Assembly: GCA_034509425.1 (NCBI GenBank)
Contig: JAVTVJ010001342.1
Span: 1-64,000, forward strand
DNA: 64,000 nucleotides
Direction: 5' to 3'
DNA from: Eopsaltria australis
Taxonomy: Eukaryota > Chordata > Aves > Passeriformes > Petroicidae
The notes under the pieces were generated by a model, which did not search any database, was not told the origin of the DNA, and saw only the letters and a program-made list of their open reading frames with translations. Position numbers and translations under genes: made by a program. Each line of letters opens with the position of its first letter. Positions within the stretch are counted from its first letter, which is position 1. Positions 24,101-36,731 of this stretch are shown here, one piece after another.

Positions 24101-24425
24101 TAGAATCATGCAATAATTTAGTTTAGAAGGGACCTCTAAAGATCCTTCAGTTCAGCTCCCCTGCAATGAGCAGGGACATCTTCAACTAGATCAGTCCAGC
24201 CTGACCTTGAATGTTTCCAGGCAAGGGACATCCATCACCTATTTGGACAACATGTTCCAGTGTTTTACCACCCTCATTGTGAAAAACTTCTTCCTTATTA
24301 CAGTATAAATCAGACCTCTTTTTGTTAAAATCATTACTTCTTGTCCTGTAATAACAGGCCCTGCTAAAAAGTTTGCCACCATCTTTCTTATGGGCCCCCT
24401 TTAAGTGCTGAAAGGTTGCAAATAC
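24101..24425 (-). repeat. CR1 LINE 3' fragment (minus strand)
   Basis: The antisense CR1 order is clear: TAGAATCATGCAATAATTTA, GAAGGGACCTCTAAAGATCC, CTCCCCTGCAATGAGCAGGG, GACATCCATCACCTATTTGG, ACATGTTCCAGTGTTTTACC, CTTCTTGTCCTGTAATAACA and GGGCCCCCTTTAAGTGCTGA. About 325 bp remain of the 3' untranslated and terminal coding region. Confidence 0.93.
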
Positions 24426-27400
24426 CACCTTCTTATTTTAGAATGTTACTTAACATTGTGCCAGCTGGAGTTTTAAATATTTCTCCAGAAACTAGATCAA
24501 GAAACCAATGCACCTTGTGATGAATAAATTAAGACTGCAGAGCTGCCACATTGCCACATGCATTGTCACCTAACTAAATGAGTGCACAGATGCACTCACC
24601 AGAGCTGAGTGAACAGTCTAAACACATCTCTATAAATAATTATCTGAAAACCAAGTTATGAGTTCATGACACTCTCACATCCACATCTAAATGAAGACAG
24701 GCTATTAACTTGCACATTTGGTCTAGAGGGATGTTTGACAGTACATTTCCAATAGTATATTTGGTGATGGCAATGAGTGCTTGCCGTTTGCCTTCTATTG
24801 TGCTCTCTAATTCTGAGGTAAGCTCAGCAATGTATGAGTTACTCAGCCAAAAATGTCCAGATAACCACTGCTTTGTTACAAAATACTCACAGGCTCTGCA
24901 CTTGGGAAATGTTCTGCAAACCAATTTGAAAATAATTTTGAATAATGAGCATATCTGAGGATGTCAAAATCTGCCTGCACACATTTCTCAAACAGAGGAA
25001 GAAGTGAAAGGCAACTGTTTATACATGATGGATTAAACAAGGAAAGTGTTAGGATTTAACTTGCCTGGCGATGCTTAAGTCTGTAAACTCCTAGGTAGGT
25101 CTCCACTGCTGACTTTGTGCCCTGATATGCTTGTGACAGGATTTGAGCCATTTTTTTGTCCTAAAGGCAGGCATGTGTAATCTGCTTTTGGAATCAGCTC
25201 TTGGACTGATAAAGCTTCCAGAACTGTGCGTGGGGATAAAACAAAGTAAGAACATGTTTACCTTCATTGCTCAAAACTGCAACAGATGAGAAGCTCCTGC
25301 CCGGGTAACAGCAATGGCCATGAAACAGGGATAGATGAGGGTAAAGCACTTTGAGCTGACCCTGCTGCCTCAAGTACAATTGGGACCCTTTTCTTTCTCA
25401 GCTCTTGCCCCTGCTCTTCCACTCACCCACTGAGGAGGGATTTTTGCTAGGTGGCACAATGTATGTATGACATTGTGGCCAAGAATTGCTTTTCCTTGGA
25501 CTGACGAGTCTCCCAACTTGCAGTTGCAGGCTATGTCAGAGAGGTGCTGATAACCCCCTGCCTGCCTTCCCACAAATCTCTTTGTACCTAGAAAGACAGA
25601 CAAGTTCATTGGAAAAGTGGTATGAAGCAAAAGCTCTCTTTATGGCTGTAGAAAGAAGAGCAGACCAGTCCAAGTGCTACCAAGAACTGCCTTCCTGGAG
25701 AGGGCACAGTGTCTGAGATGTGGAAACGATCCCTTTGACACTGGTGTAACCCAAGAGCTCAGAACTGATGGCCTCTTGACCATGCAGTGAAGATCTCCCT
25801 GAACATGGGCATTATCTGCCTGAAGGCCCTCCCTGTCTGTGCAGAAGGGTCTGTGGTAGGTGCCTTTGGGGATTGTCCTTTCTGTCCTAGCCAAGGTGAG
25901 TAGCGTCCTGCCCTCCTCTCCTGGTCTCCAGTGGCTGATGTGCAGATATCTCCAGTTCATGACTCTGGTCCCAGGGGTACTGAATTGTCTTCTGGTGACA
26001 TCTTCATCTCACTGACCGAGCAGGTATCTTTGGTGCCACAGTTGGTGCCTAAACTTAGGTGACGTTGATCTCCCACTGCTCGGTCCCTTCTAATCCCCAG
26101 CTGCCATTAGTCATGTCTTTACACATAGACAGTGATCTTGTAAAGGAAACAGTACATACAGACTCTGAGAAAAAAGAAATCAGGCTGAAAATCCTTTTGT
26201 AACTAACACTCCCACAGAGAGGTAAGAACAAAAGAAGAAAGGCCAAGACAAAATATCTTCAGGTAGTGCCAGGGAGATGGGGGAGGGAGTCACATGTCTG
26301 TTTTTTATTGCCAAGCAACCAGGAAAAAACCTATATGATACGTCACTGGTATAAGGGATTTGGGCTTTTCAGCTTTTCTGTTTGGCTTTGGGTATTAAGC
26401 TTACAAAGTAGCAACACTTTTTCAGGAAGTTTGATAGCTGTGGCATAGACCTACAGAAGAAATAGGGAATTTAGGAAGATATTTTTAAAAACTTTGGTGA
26501 AAAAAAGTTAAACTTATCTCTTGGGCAAGAGAAGAGAAATAAATATACAAAGAGTGAAAACCATCAGGAGCAGGCAGACAATCCTTTGAGTTATTAATTT
26601 ACAAAATTATCTACTAATATAATCCAGATTTCTCACCCATCAAACAATGTTGGTAAGTGACATTCTATACTGTAGAGCTCAGAAAAATCCCAGACTGAAG
26701 CCACTGTAAGAGGAAGAGCTGCCTTGTACCAAGATTGTGTTTGACCTCCTCTATGTCTTTCTCTCTGTTTTTCATTGATAGATAGTATCTGAGAAGAGAA
26801 TAAATTATCTGCATGCACTCAATCGTAAATATACAGGTTTTCTTTTCCTAGTGTGTCATGTCAGGGCATGATTTGTACAGCATAATATATTTTATTTATT
26901 ACTCCTAAAACCTGGGCCAGGAGTATATCTATATATCAATGGGTTTCTTTTGCATATCTGTTCAACGTAAGAAGATTAAATGTATTTATATAGGACATAT
27001 CTCATGTCTGAATTCTTCAGCCTTTCCAATGAGAGGGACTGCTCAGACAGTATTTGCTGGACAGTATTTTTACAGGCTCTACAGCCCCTCAGATACCTTT
27101 TTTGCCCCAAAGAGTAATGTGAGTCATTAATTACAGTTTCATAATTTCTACCACACAGGGCAGTTTATATCTCCATCTTTGCAATTGTTATTATGTACTT
27201 CTGCAGCTGAACTGAATTGTCTTCCTTTTATTCTCACACATCAAACTTCCTATCCTTGATTATTCTCATCACTTGCCTTGAGTGAGACTACTTTCTTGAA
27301 GAGTGGGGCTCGTTGAAAGAGAGTTGAACTGCCCAGTTAAGGACTTTTCAAAGCAGAAGAGAATATTACTCCCTGCTTTTTGCAGCTTCTGTGCCAGTTT

Positions 27401-29249
27401 CACATTCTCAATATGATGTTTGCCCACTTCTTTACAATGATTTTTTTCTGATATACATCTCCTGTCCTTGATGAGCTGTTAAAAGGTGTCTTTAAAGTGC
27501 AGAATGTAACAGAAGGGCTAACTGTCACGAAGAGTAATCCTCACAACTAGCTTGGAGAACTTGGCATAGTAGTCATGAAGACTTGCAGCATACATTGTGG
27601 CCCTGGATGTATATGTGTCAGGAGAGAAAGTCAACCAAACAAACTGATGTTCAGCTTTTTTCTGCCTTGGATTATGGCTCTTTGAGCTACTTAGGCTTTT
27701 GATGTTGATTTTAACATCAGAAGTATTGAAATAGGTGATGTAGGTTAAAAAATCAATCCATGTTTCTTATTTAACAGGATATAAAGGCAGACAAAATCAA
27801 TGGCAATAGAAGTGGCTTTTCCAGAACTCTCTCAATATGAATCCACCAAATCAGTGTACCTGATTTGTGTAAAATCAGAGAAGTGCTCGCTATTTTTGTC
27901 TCACACTTTTCCTTATGCTTTCATTTTTTTGCCTTCTGCTCTCTTCCAAAGCAGCTCCCCAGCTAGTCTTGTCTTTACTGTGCTGTCACCCTCTGACCTT
28001 CCTGCTCTGGAGATCACTTTCCAGTCAACACCTCAGCTGCTAATGAATGTACCTAGTGCTACATTCATTCTCCAGTCAAGTTTTTCCTCTTCTTCAAGCC
28101 ATCCATATTACTGACTTTATATCTGTTCAAGATCTCCCCCAGCTTGCTTTCGTACAGCTGCAATCCCTCTGCCCAACTTCCACTGCCTTTGAGGCCATGG
28201 TACCATCTGCCATGCTACACACCAGGTCTGACATCTGGGTTTCCTGTCTCTGCTCCTGGGCTGGAAGACACATTCTGCTGAAATAACTGTGTCCAAGCAC
28301 TTCCTGTTGCCATATTCATTCTTCTTCAAAGCAGCAACAAGTAGCAAAAAGCTAAATAAGATGAAAATTTGGTGAAAAGTTATTTTTCTACAGTATATAT
28401 AACACTAAGACCTTAGGGTGGAAAATAGAAGAGGGATGCTTAACTCTATCTGTGGTATCACTCTTAGAAGCCTGAACACTAGGATAAGGAAACTGGTCCC
28501 ATGATTGCACTTTCTTGGCTCAATGTCTCTGAAGATCAAACCAAACAGTAGTGTTCCTTCAAGCTATACCCTTGCAAGCAAACAGAATGCTGCTAAGTGT
28601 CAATTACGTCACATGTGAGGACCTGAAACTAACAGAACTGGCCAGCATATGTTATAAATAATATCTCTGGAAATAAGAAAAAGGCTCAAGGACAAAGCAG
28701 TGAGAAAATTGATTTTTAAGCTTTCCTGGAAAGCCCAAAGATGAAAAAGTAAAAAGTAAGAAGGATTCAATATTTTGGATGTATCATTAAAAGGGTAAAA
28801 ATAAGAGACACAACTGCATTGCACGCAGACATTCCCACCCCAGGGGCTGCTTGCACATACACATTCCCTGAGATGTTGCAGAGACAGCTTGCCATAGAGT
28901 TAGCTGTTGCTCAACAGCTGTGCCTTTGCTGACACATATTATGTGATTTGGAACAGGAGAGAGTCTGATTCACAAAAAGTCTGATGAATTTGAGTTTTCA
29001 AAAGCAGAACCATTAAAAACTCATTCATGACAAAAGATTATTATCAATCTCTGTTATGGTGATGGTAATGGGGTTAAAAGGAGATTGTCAGTCTAGAATT
29101 ATAACAAGATCCTACTGAAGAATAGAGAAGTGGGGAAAAATATTTGCAGGGGTATATAAATTATTTGGGATATATAAGTTTTGATATTTGCTCCATAAAA
29201 TGTGTGCTTTCCTCAAACATGTTTTAGACAGGGCATATTCAATAGATAT
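24426..29249. other. Non-coding sequence, no repeat family recognised
   Basis: No gene recognised. 24664-24924 (minus) is an 86-codon frame with protein-like composition but no known domain. 25640-26060 is somewhat richer in GC. AT-rich stretches elsewhere (26870-26940). Nothing else supported. Confidence 0.5.
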
Positions 29250-29334
29250 TGAATTGGGGCTGGACCAGGAGTTGGACTTGATAAGCCTTGTGGGTGCTTT
29301 CCAGCTTCAGGATATTCCATGTTTCTATGATCCT
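29250..29334 (+). repeat. CR1 LINE 3' end (short)
   Basis: GAATTGGGGCTGGACCAGGA, GTTGGACTTGATAAGCCTTG, GCTTTCCAGCTTCAGGATAT, TTCCATGTTTCTATGATCCT: a diverged plus-strand CR1 terminus of about 85 bp. Confidence 0.85.
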
Positions 29335-32300
29335 AATCCCAATCAGCACCTAGATGATAAAACTGAAAATACATTGTATTGAGACTTTTGTCAGACAACA
29401 GATTGTGTTCAAACTTATGTAACATGCATAATTTTTGCTTTGCACATCTGAGGTCTGACACAGCAAACAGACAGCATGGTGACTTGGGTGAGAGCATGCA
29501 TAACAAAAGCTCAAAACGTACCTGCTTTTCCAGTGGAAGTCTGAGTCAAAGCAACTTCCTGATCAACAGTACACAGCACTTCCACTGTATTGCAATAATG
29601 CAATTATATGTATTATTAAGACCTTTAGGTCATGTGTCATTTTCATTTCAACTCCCAGCTCTTTGGCCATGTTAGGCCCTCTACTTTCTGTTTTTAATCA
29701 GCTTGCTCCTGAAGTTTCACCATTTTTTGCCAGTCAGTGTCTAGATGTTTTGAGCAGTATCATTGTTATGAATGAAACATTTTTATTCATTTTTTTTGTC
29801 TTGCCTCCATTTTCTGCAATGCTTCCTATTCCACAGTTTAATTTTATGGCCAAGATTTCAAATGATGAAAAGGCAAATGACATGGTTGTTACAGAAATTA
29901 AACACAAATATGACTGTTCTGCTCATTCTCCCTTTGTAAATACATTTTAATTTCTGCACAGGCAAAGAAGGCACTTACAGTTCTAAGCATTTCCATTTTA
30001 ACCTTGAATTGAGTTTTATGCTCAAGGAAAATTTATTTTATATTTTACAACTGCAGAAATTTAACACAGTCCAATAAAATGACACACCTTTCACAAACTC
30101 AGGTGTCAAGTTTGGGTTGAAAGCTGCAAAGAACAGAAAGAACCTCTAGAGCCACAGGTATAAAACAGATGCAAGTGCTTGGAAGTAGGAAGTGTTTCTT
30201 TTAACCTACAGTAATAGTGTACTTGTATGGAAAGAATTACTTTATCAGGCACTGTGTAGTAGACAAAACTATTCTAAGTGGTCTTTCTTCACAGCTTTGC
30301 TGGTCTGAATTTTCAATACACTTAATGTATCTTTATCAGAAATCACACCCTGACATATAAAACAGCTAGGATTTGCATTTCAGTTCACAGCTGCACTGGT
30401 GAAAGCAAGGAGATTTGCATGTTTTTATGTTTGCTTATTTGGGATCTTACCTGTGCTTTGTAGGTTAATGGATGTAGCTTCCCAAGACACGAATTTGTCA
30501 ATGAGGAATTCCTTCTTTACCCAGAGACGGGTTCCCCATTAATGTTTATTTTTGAAAGTGGAAATAATTACTATAATATTAGCTGAAATCTACTTTTCTG
30601 ATAGCCTGTAATACTGCAGAAAGCATATTGACAATGTGATTTGAAAAGTATTTCTTATAGTCTGCCTAACAAAGTGCTCAGCTTCAGTTAACATTAAACC
30701 TTTATTTCTGACTGACTTACATTATTGGACACTCCAGCTCTTCATCACCTCTTGAGCTAGTTTATGTAGTTTTTCATCTTCCTTTTGGCTAAATGAAAAA
30801 CATCTGCTTCTTTATTTGTCCATAGCAGACTATTTGCTGTGTGATTTTGATCTGTTGACAATTTTGCATAGCAGAATAAGAGTACAGAGAAGCAAACCCA
30901 TAAAAATTGTGTATAACCTAGTCAGCAAAAAGCTATTTTTATACTATAAGACTTTCCTTTATGAATTTTTTTAGTCCTGATCTAACTAGAGGTTATGGTT
31001 TGCAGGAAACCAATGAAGCATTAGACAAGCTGTTGAGTACAAACCTTGAAGTGAAGAGTGAGGAGGCAATTTATCACACCTATTGGAGGTCCTGCCCTAA
31101 ACCAGAGAGCTGTTGGGCCTGGAAATGAAAACTTCAGAGAATCACTCTACAATAATAACCAGTAATAACACAAAAAAGGAGAGGCCAGGTTTGCTGGCTT
31201 AGGGAAGGAAACACAGGGACACTGTGTAAGAGTGCTTTGAGGCAATCCTGAGCTACAGTTGAGATAGGAGAATATATATAACCTATTTTGAGACCTGTTT
31301 TCTCAAGAAATAATACTAGGAGACAGTTGGCTCATTGTAATTGCTCTTGTAATTACACCTGGAGGGAACAGAATTGCAGGCACTGAAAGTAACTCAGCCC
31401 TGCCAAGGTAATCACTGTTAGTGCTGCTCTGTGGGTGAGTTAATCAGGTGACTGTGTGGAGGTGTGTGATGGTGAAGGGGATAAGGTCTGATGAGAGCCA
31501 TACTCTGTGGTTAGTCTGTAATATCTGCAGGGCATGGGGATGTCCTGGGCATTGCTATCACAGCAGCATGGACCCTTGCAATTTGATTTCCAAAATACCC
31601 AGAGGCTATTCCTTTACATGCCAGGACTAAGGCATGGTGAAAAGTCTGGCATGCTTCCTGACCTGTCTCAGCATGTCAGGAGGACTTCTGCATCTTGAGC
31701 ACCCTGCACATCCATCACTGCATTAGGTGACATCAGTAATCACACAAGTAACAGCATTGAAGTCAGGGTAGGAAATGCTGAGTTTGCTATCCTGTCTGCC
31801 TCTAGACAGTCACAAGGTGTGTACTGTGGCTTGACTGCATTATATTTTACCTGAGTTTTCTCATTCAGGACTATCAAAAGTCACCTCTAGCCCATGTCCA
31901 GCTGCACACTTTGCACCACCATGATGGTACATCGACAAATGGTGGTTTATTCTTGCTACTCAGAATGGAAAGGAGCTTGAGTGTGCTTAGATGGACAATA
32001 TAAGGCCTTTCTAGGAGCACCTCAGAGTGACTGCACTGTGCATTATCAGCCATATGAAACTTCTGTGAGGCATTTGACAACCACAGTCATCTGTGGTATT
32101 TCCAGACTGCGGGGAGCGATGAAGCTTAATCTGCACTAACAATTATGGAAACAAGTCCTTCCTTCTCCTTCCCTGGTGTTGTGGAACTCACCTTGGAAAA
32201 AGGCTGATGTCTAGAAGGGATAGAGATTTGTTGGAACTGGGGCTAAGTTAAGGATTGGCTTGTTTTTGAAAAAATTAGAGGAGCAAGAAGTATGACTGAC

Positions 32301-32599
32301 CTGATAATTGTGACAGGTACTACTTTTTACAGGGCGTCTTCCACAGACATTTTGTAGGATTTTGACTAAAGCAAATAGTCTGCAATTACAGTAATTTGCC
32401 TGCCTCTGTACCCAGAATCAGCAAGTTCCCACTGAACTGGGACTCCAACTTACTTGCTTCCCCTTGTAGAATTCAGTTCCATTAGAAGCAAATGCATTCT
32501 GAAACTGTCAGTTTTGAAGGAAAAATTTCCAGTGTTATTCCTCTTTACAAACCATTCCAATTCATCCATTCCAATTCATCATTTCAAAATTATCTTTTA
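29335..32599. other. Non-coding sequence, one short tandem repeat
   Basis: No gene or dispersed repeat recognised. Frames of 95-98 codons at 29379-29675 and 29663-29950 carry no domain. A 14-bp perfect tandem duplication lies at 32553-32580. Confidence 0.55.
32553..32580 (+). repeat. 14-bp perfect tandem duplication
   Basis: CATTCCAATTCATC occurs twice in direct succession. Confidence 0.95.
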
Positions 32600-33764
32600 G
32601 ACAAGGTCATTTTTCTGAGCATAAGTAAAGCCTCTGAGGCCATTTTCCACAGCAGTCTCTCCCTGCAGACACTGCCTGCTCATGGCTTGGATGGTGTACT
32701 GTTCACTAGGTAAAAAACTGCTGGATGTTTGGGCCCAGAGAGTGGTGGTGAATGGAGTGAAATCCACACTAGTGCTTCTCCCTGGGGCTCAGTATTGGGC
32801 ACAGCTCTGTTTATTATCTTTATCAATCATCTGGAAGAGGGGATCGAGGGCATACTTAGCCAGTCTGCAAATTACCCCAAGCTGGGCAGGAGCATTGATC
32901 TGGTAGAGGGTAGAAAGGGTCTGCAGAGAGATCTGGACAGGTGGTATTCACATGAGTGATAGGGATAATCAGATGGGCTGAGGCTAATTGTATGAGGTTC
33001 AATGAGACAAAGTAATGGGTCCTGCTCTTGGGTCACAGCAGCCCCATGAATTGCTACAGGCTTGGAAATGAGTGACTGGAAAGAGACCCAGTGGGATGGG
33101 ACCTGGGGATGCTGGTCAATGGCAGCTGAACATGAGCCAGTGTGTGCCCAGGTGGCCAAAAAGGCCAATGGCATCCTGACTAGGATCAGAAACAGTGTGG
33201 CCAGCAGGACTAGGGCAATGATCATCCCTCTGTACCTGGCACTGGTGAGGCTGCACCTCGAATCTTCTGTTAAGATCTGGACTCCTCACTGCAAGAAACA
33301 TGTTGAGGTGCTGGAACAGGTCCAGAGAAGGAGAACAAAGCTGGGGAAGGGTCTGGAGCACAGGCCTGATGAAGAACAGCTAAGGGAGCTGTGAGTGTTT
33401 AGCCTGGAAAAGAGGAGACTAAGGGGAGACCTTATCACTCTCTGCAATTACCTTAAAGGAGGTTGTGGCCAGTTGGGGGCCAGTCTTTTCTCCTAAGTAA
33501 CAAGCAATAGAACAAGAGGAAATGGCCACAAGCTGCACCAGGGGAGGTTTAGATTGGATATTACAAAGAAGTTTTTCATAGAAAGGGTTGTCAAATACGG
33601 GAACAGTCTGCCCAGGGAAGTGGTGTAGTCACTGTCCCTGGGGGCATTTAAAAGATGTGTAGATATGGCACTTCAGGACATGGTTTAGTGGTGGACTTGG
33701 CAGTACTAGGTTAACAGTTGAACTTGGTGATCTTAAAGGTATTTTCCAACCTAAATGATTATTT
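32600..33764 (+). repeat. CR1 LINE, long 3' copy with dead reverse-transcriptase end
   Basis: The longest CR1 of the window. Its left part still translates as the middle and end of the CR1 ORF2 reverse transcriptase. VIFLSISKASEAIF (around 32607) sits where the FSKAFD motif belongs. [20 protein letters not shown] (32789-32848) keeps the QGSVLGP block. The catalytic FADD position reads SANY (32864-32875), so the two active-site aspartates are lost. Frameshifts break the rest (RT end and beyond, 32890-33400). The 3' end shows GGAGGTTTAGATTGGATATT, GCCCAGGGAAGTGGTGTAGT, TTTAGTGGTGGACTTGGCAG and GGTGATCTTAAAGGTATTTT, but the terminal repeats are decayed (ATGATTATTTC). Open frames on the opposite strand inside it are shadows. 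It is 5'-truncated and inactive. Confidence 0.95.
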
Positions 33765-34891
33765 CAAAAATATACAAACATTAACATGCAGTTCCTGCAG
33801 ACTGTTGGATCTACTTACCATGCTATGAGTTCTAAGAAGCTGAAATTGAAGCAGAACAGGGTTCCACTGAAATGATTAATGTTTTTGCATAAATTTCCTC
33901 CAGGAAGGATTTAAAATTTTTTGAAGGGAGAAAGTGTTTCTAATTCAGAAATATGTAAAATTTCAATTTTCTCCATGGGTCAGGCTTTGTAGTCTTGCTA
34001 GAACATGAATCTCAGATGTGAAGCACAAATGTGCACTTAAATGGAATAGGATCCACAGGATCCCTTTCTGATGCAGCTGTTTGATACTGTACAACAAAGA
34101 TCACCGACATGACTTTTCTTCAGTAGCTATCCAGGGGTTCATCTTCTCAGTTATTCCCTGGTTAGCCACATCTCACAAAGCAGATCTTCATGCAACCTGT
34201 CATGACTCTCTGTGCAAAAATAACCTTAAGGAAGGAGAATGGCATGAATGAGAGCATCTTCGTCCATAAAGTACAGCAGCCTGAGCAGTGCATATGTCCT
34301 GCATTGCAGACTAGATCCTACATTCCTTTAAGAATCACAGGGATGAAGTTATATCTGATTCTTTTTGCCAAGCACTGAATAGCAAAGCACAACATCCAAG
34401 CCGATATTTTTAAGCCCCATAAAATGATGTCATGTTAAACAAGGAAAAAGGTATCTGCCTGAGCTATCAAATGCCACTACATATATTGAAGTGTAAGCCT
34501 GATGAAGCTTTTCACTGGGAAGTTTTGCATTTACAGCAGTTGTAAAGAAAAGAAATAGAAAGGTGTTCTCAGAAAATAATTAGGTTTCAGCTCGTCATTT
34601 TGTCTCTGTCTAGGTGCTACACACACAGTGGCATTGTCTCTACATATGTCTATTTCTATGATTATCAAGGATGAACTAGATTTCTGTAAGCCTTCATACA
34701 AAAATCAGGCTGGACTAACAGCAATCCCTTAAATAACATTTCATTTATTTTATGTTCAGGATGGTGCCTGAGCAGGAGGCTGCAATTAATGACTACATTA
34801 ATAGACTTAGCACAAACAGGGTATGTGTACTTTCCTCTCCAATTGCAGAGCATCTGGCAGCAAAATTACTTGACCTTCTGTGATTTCAGTG

Positions 34892-34929
34892 CAAGCACAG
34901 TACCAGTCAGCAAGCACAGTACCAGTCAG
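34892..34929 (+). repeat. 19-bp perfect tandem duplication
   Basis: CAAGCACAGTACCAGTCAG occurs at 34892-34910 and again at 34911-34929 without any difference, which points to a recent duplication. Confidence 0.96.
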
Positions 34930-35868
34930 TCACTTTTCTTATGCCTTCTGAAAGCCAAAGACCTACTTACTCGCTTCTATGTAGAAGGCAGAAGATAACT
35001 ATAAGATGATATTCACAGTATTCAACACTTGATTATCAGATTTCTGAAAACTTTTGGGTTAAGTTTAATGATGCTTCTTTCAAGCAGAAATGTGGTATGA
35101 GAAGGCATTATTCTTCCATGAGAATCTGAGATAGCTTCTCAGCAACAATAGCATAATAAAGTAGATAGTAGTTCTGTAGCCATTCTTAAAGAAATGTCCT
35201 CATCTAAAATTTTAACCACAACAACAAACATTTCATAGAACAAACAATTTCTCTGTAAATCCCCTTGAAAAGTGATGTGCTGGCTCCATTGAAACCTCCT
35301 GTGGGAAATCATCAAATAAGTTTTCCTAAGGTTCTTATTTACTAATACACACGTATATAAGTCAGGTAAGCAAAAGATCCCAAGTCTTTCTAGCCACATA
35401 AAACCATGAGTAACTGGATGACTAATTTTCACTAGAGCTGATAAACAGCGTTGCTATGAAAAAGAACAATAAAGTGTGTCTGGCTTCCAGGAACTGGGTT
35501 AAGATAAAACACTAACATTTTTACAGGGCAGGTGGCATTCACAGACTTGTTCTTGGGAGCACTAGGCAAACTCAGAGTGTCAGCCCAAGACATGGAAGAA
35601 GCTGCCGTAATACTGGTTAATGCTTGTATGAGCCCAAACAGCCAGAAAATATTTCCAAGTGAAGATTAAACTTTCAAGCCTTAAAAGTTTGTCTTGTGCC
35701 ATCACTTCACTTTGTAGCTGTCAAAAAGAATCTGTTTCTCTGTTATTTCTGGAAGACAAGCATATCTCTTGAGTGTTAACTTTTGTGGTCATCTGGCCTT
35801 GAGATGCCAACTTTTTCTTTGTCTCAAACATTGTTTATATGTCTATTTTGTTTCCTGAAAGAAAAGAA

Positions 35869-35925
35869 TTATATATATATGCGTGTGTGTGTGTATGTGT
35901 GTATATGTATATACGTGTAGATGTA
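35869..35925 (+). repeat. (AT)n(GT)n compound microsatellite
   Basis: ATATATATAT is followed by GCGTGTGTGTGTGTATGTGT and a GTATATGTATATACGTG tail. Interrupted alternating purine-pyrimidine DNA, the only clear microsatellite of this type in the window. Confidence 0.9.
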
Positions 35926-36332
35926 TACCTGTCACTTTCACTTAAACAGAGGCCCTCAATTTCACCCTCATTCTCCTTCCAGTGATGCTAGCATGGATCA
36001 GGGTTTCATTAGCTCTCTTCAATACAACTTGTTTCACTTCAGTACAGAACTGGTAAAACTGAAGAAAGAGCAAAACTCTGTTCAGGTTAGAGTTTTGTGG
36101 ATCAGAATTTTTCCTTCAGGTCTGATGTTAAAATTGGAATGCAACATCTTCCAAACTTTGGGTTAAATAATGTTCCATTTTAATGAACCCTTTTTTCAAG
36201 CCTCTAGATCGCTCAGGTTTTAGGTTCCATCTCTATTTTCAAAGTTTGCTGTTTTGCTGGAAGGGAGCATTTAGATCTAGATTTCTCTTTATTGTGGGTT
36301 TGTTTTTCTTTCCTGTTTTCTTTCATTCTTAA

Positions 36333-36731
36333 ATGCGAAAAGCATGCAGTTTCTTAGTATATGCATCTAATGTTTTTATAAAGATGTTTACAGCTGTGAA
36401 ACTCAACAAAATAGGAGCAGGCAGTCCTACTATTAGTGACAGTAAGGAAGGCATGAGTACCAAGACAACATCAGAAGCAAAACTGGAGGCAGAGGAAATT
36501 GGAAAGGGGAAATTGTCGGAGGGAGTACCAGGATTGGATCTCAGCAATGGAAACAGAGACTGTAACTGTTTTAAAGACCCTCAGAGCCTTCCTCTGGAGC
36601 CAAATGTCACAGAAGACCTTCCATTCATATTATTAAACTTTTCCTCTCAAAACAGGAGATATGTATATTGTCTGTCGCAGGTAGTCCCTACCTTCTTCTG
36701 GTTCCCAAACCACACCTGGGAGAACACTTAA
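36333..36731 (+). CDS. Exon-like 132-codon open frame, unassigned
   Basis: The frame is open from 36333 to a stop at 36729-36731. A pyrimidine-rich run (about 36297-36330) precedes two possible acceptors (AG at 36348-36349 and 36357-36358). A CAG|GTAGTC donor-like site lies at 36681. An internal exon of about 320-330 nt would stay open throughout. The central translation (ISDSKEGMSTKTTSEAKLEA and onward) is polar, rich in S, T, K, E and G, as in disordered protein segments, and later holds two NxS/T sites. I recognise no family. It could equally be a chance frame. Confidence 0.18.
   Translation: MRKACSFLVYASNVFIKMFTAVKLNKIGAGSPTISDSKEGMSTKTTSEAKLEAEEIGKGKLSEGVPGLDLSNGNRDCNCFKDPQSLPLEPNVTEDLPFILLNFSSQNRRYVYCLSQVVPTFFWFPNHTWENT

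Noticed and set aside
32872..33361. Open frames of 81 and 117 codons on the minus strand
   Set aside because: They lie antisense inside the CR1 copy at 32600-33764 and are shadows of its former coding region.
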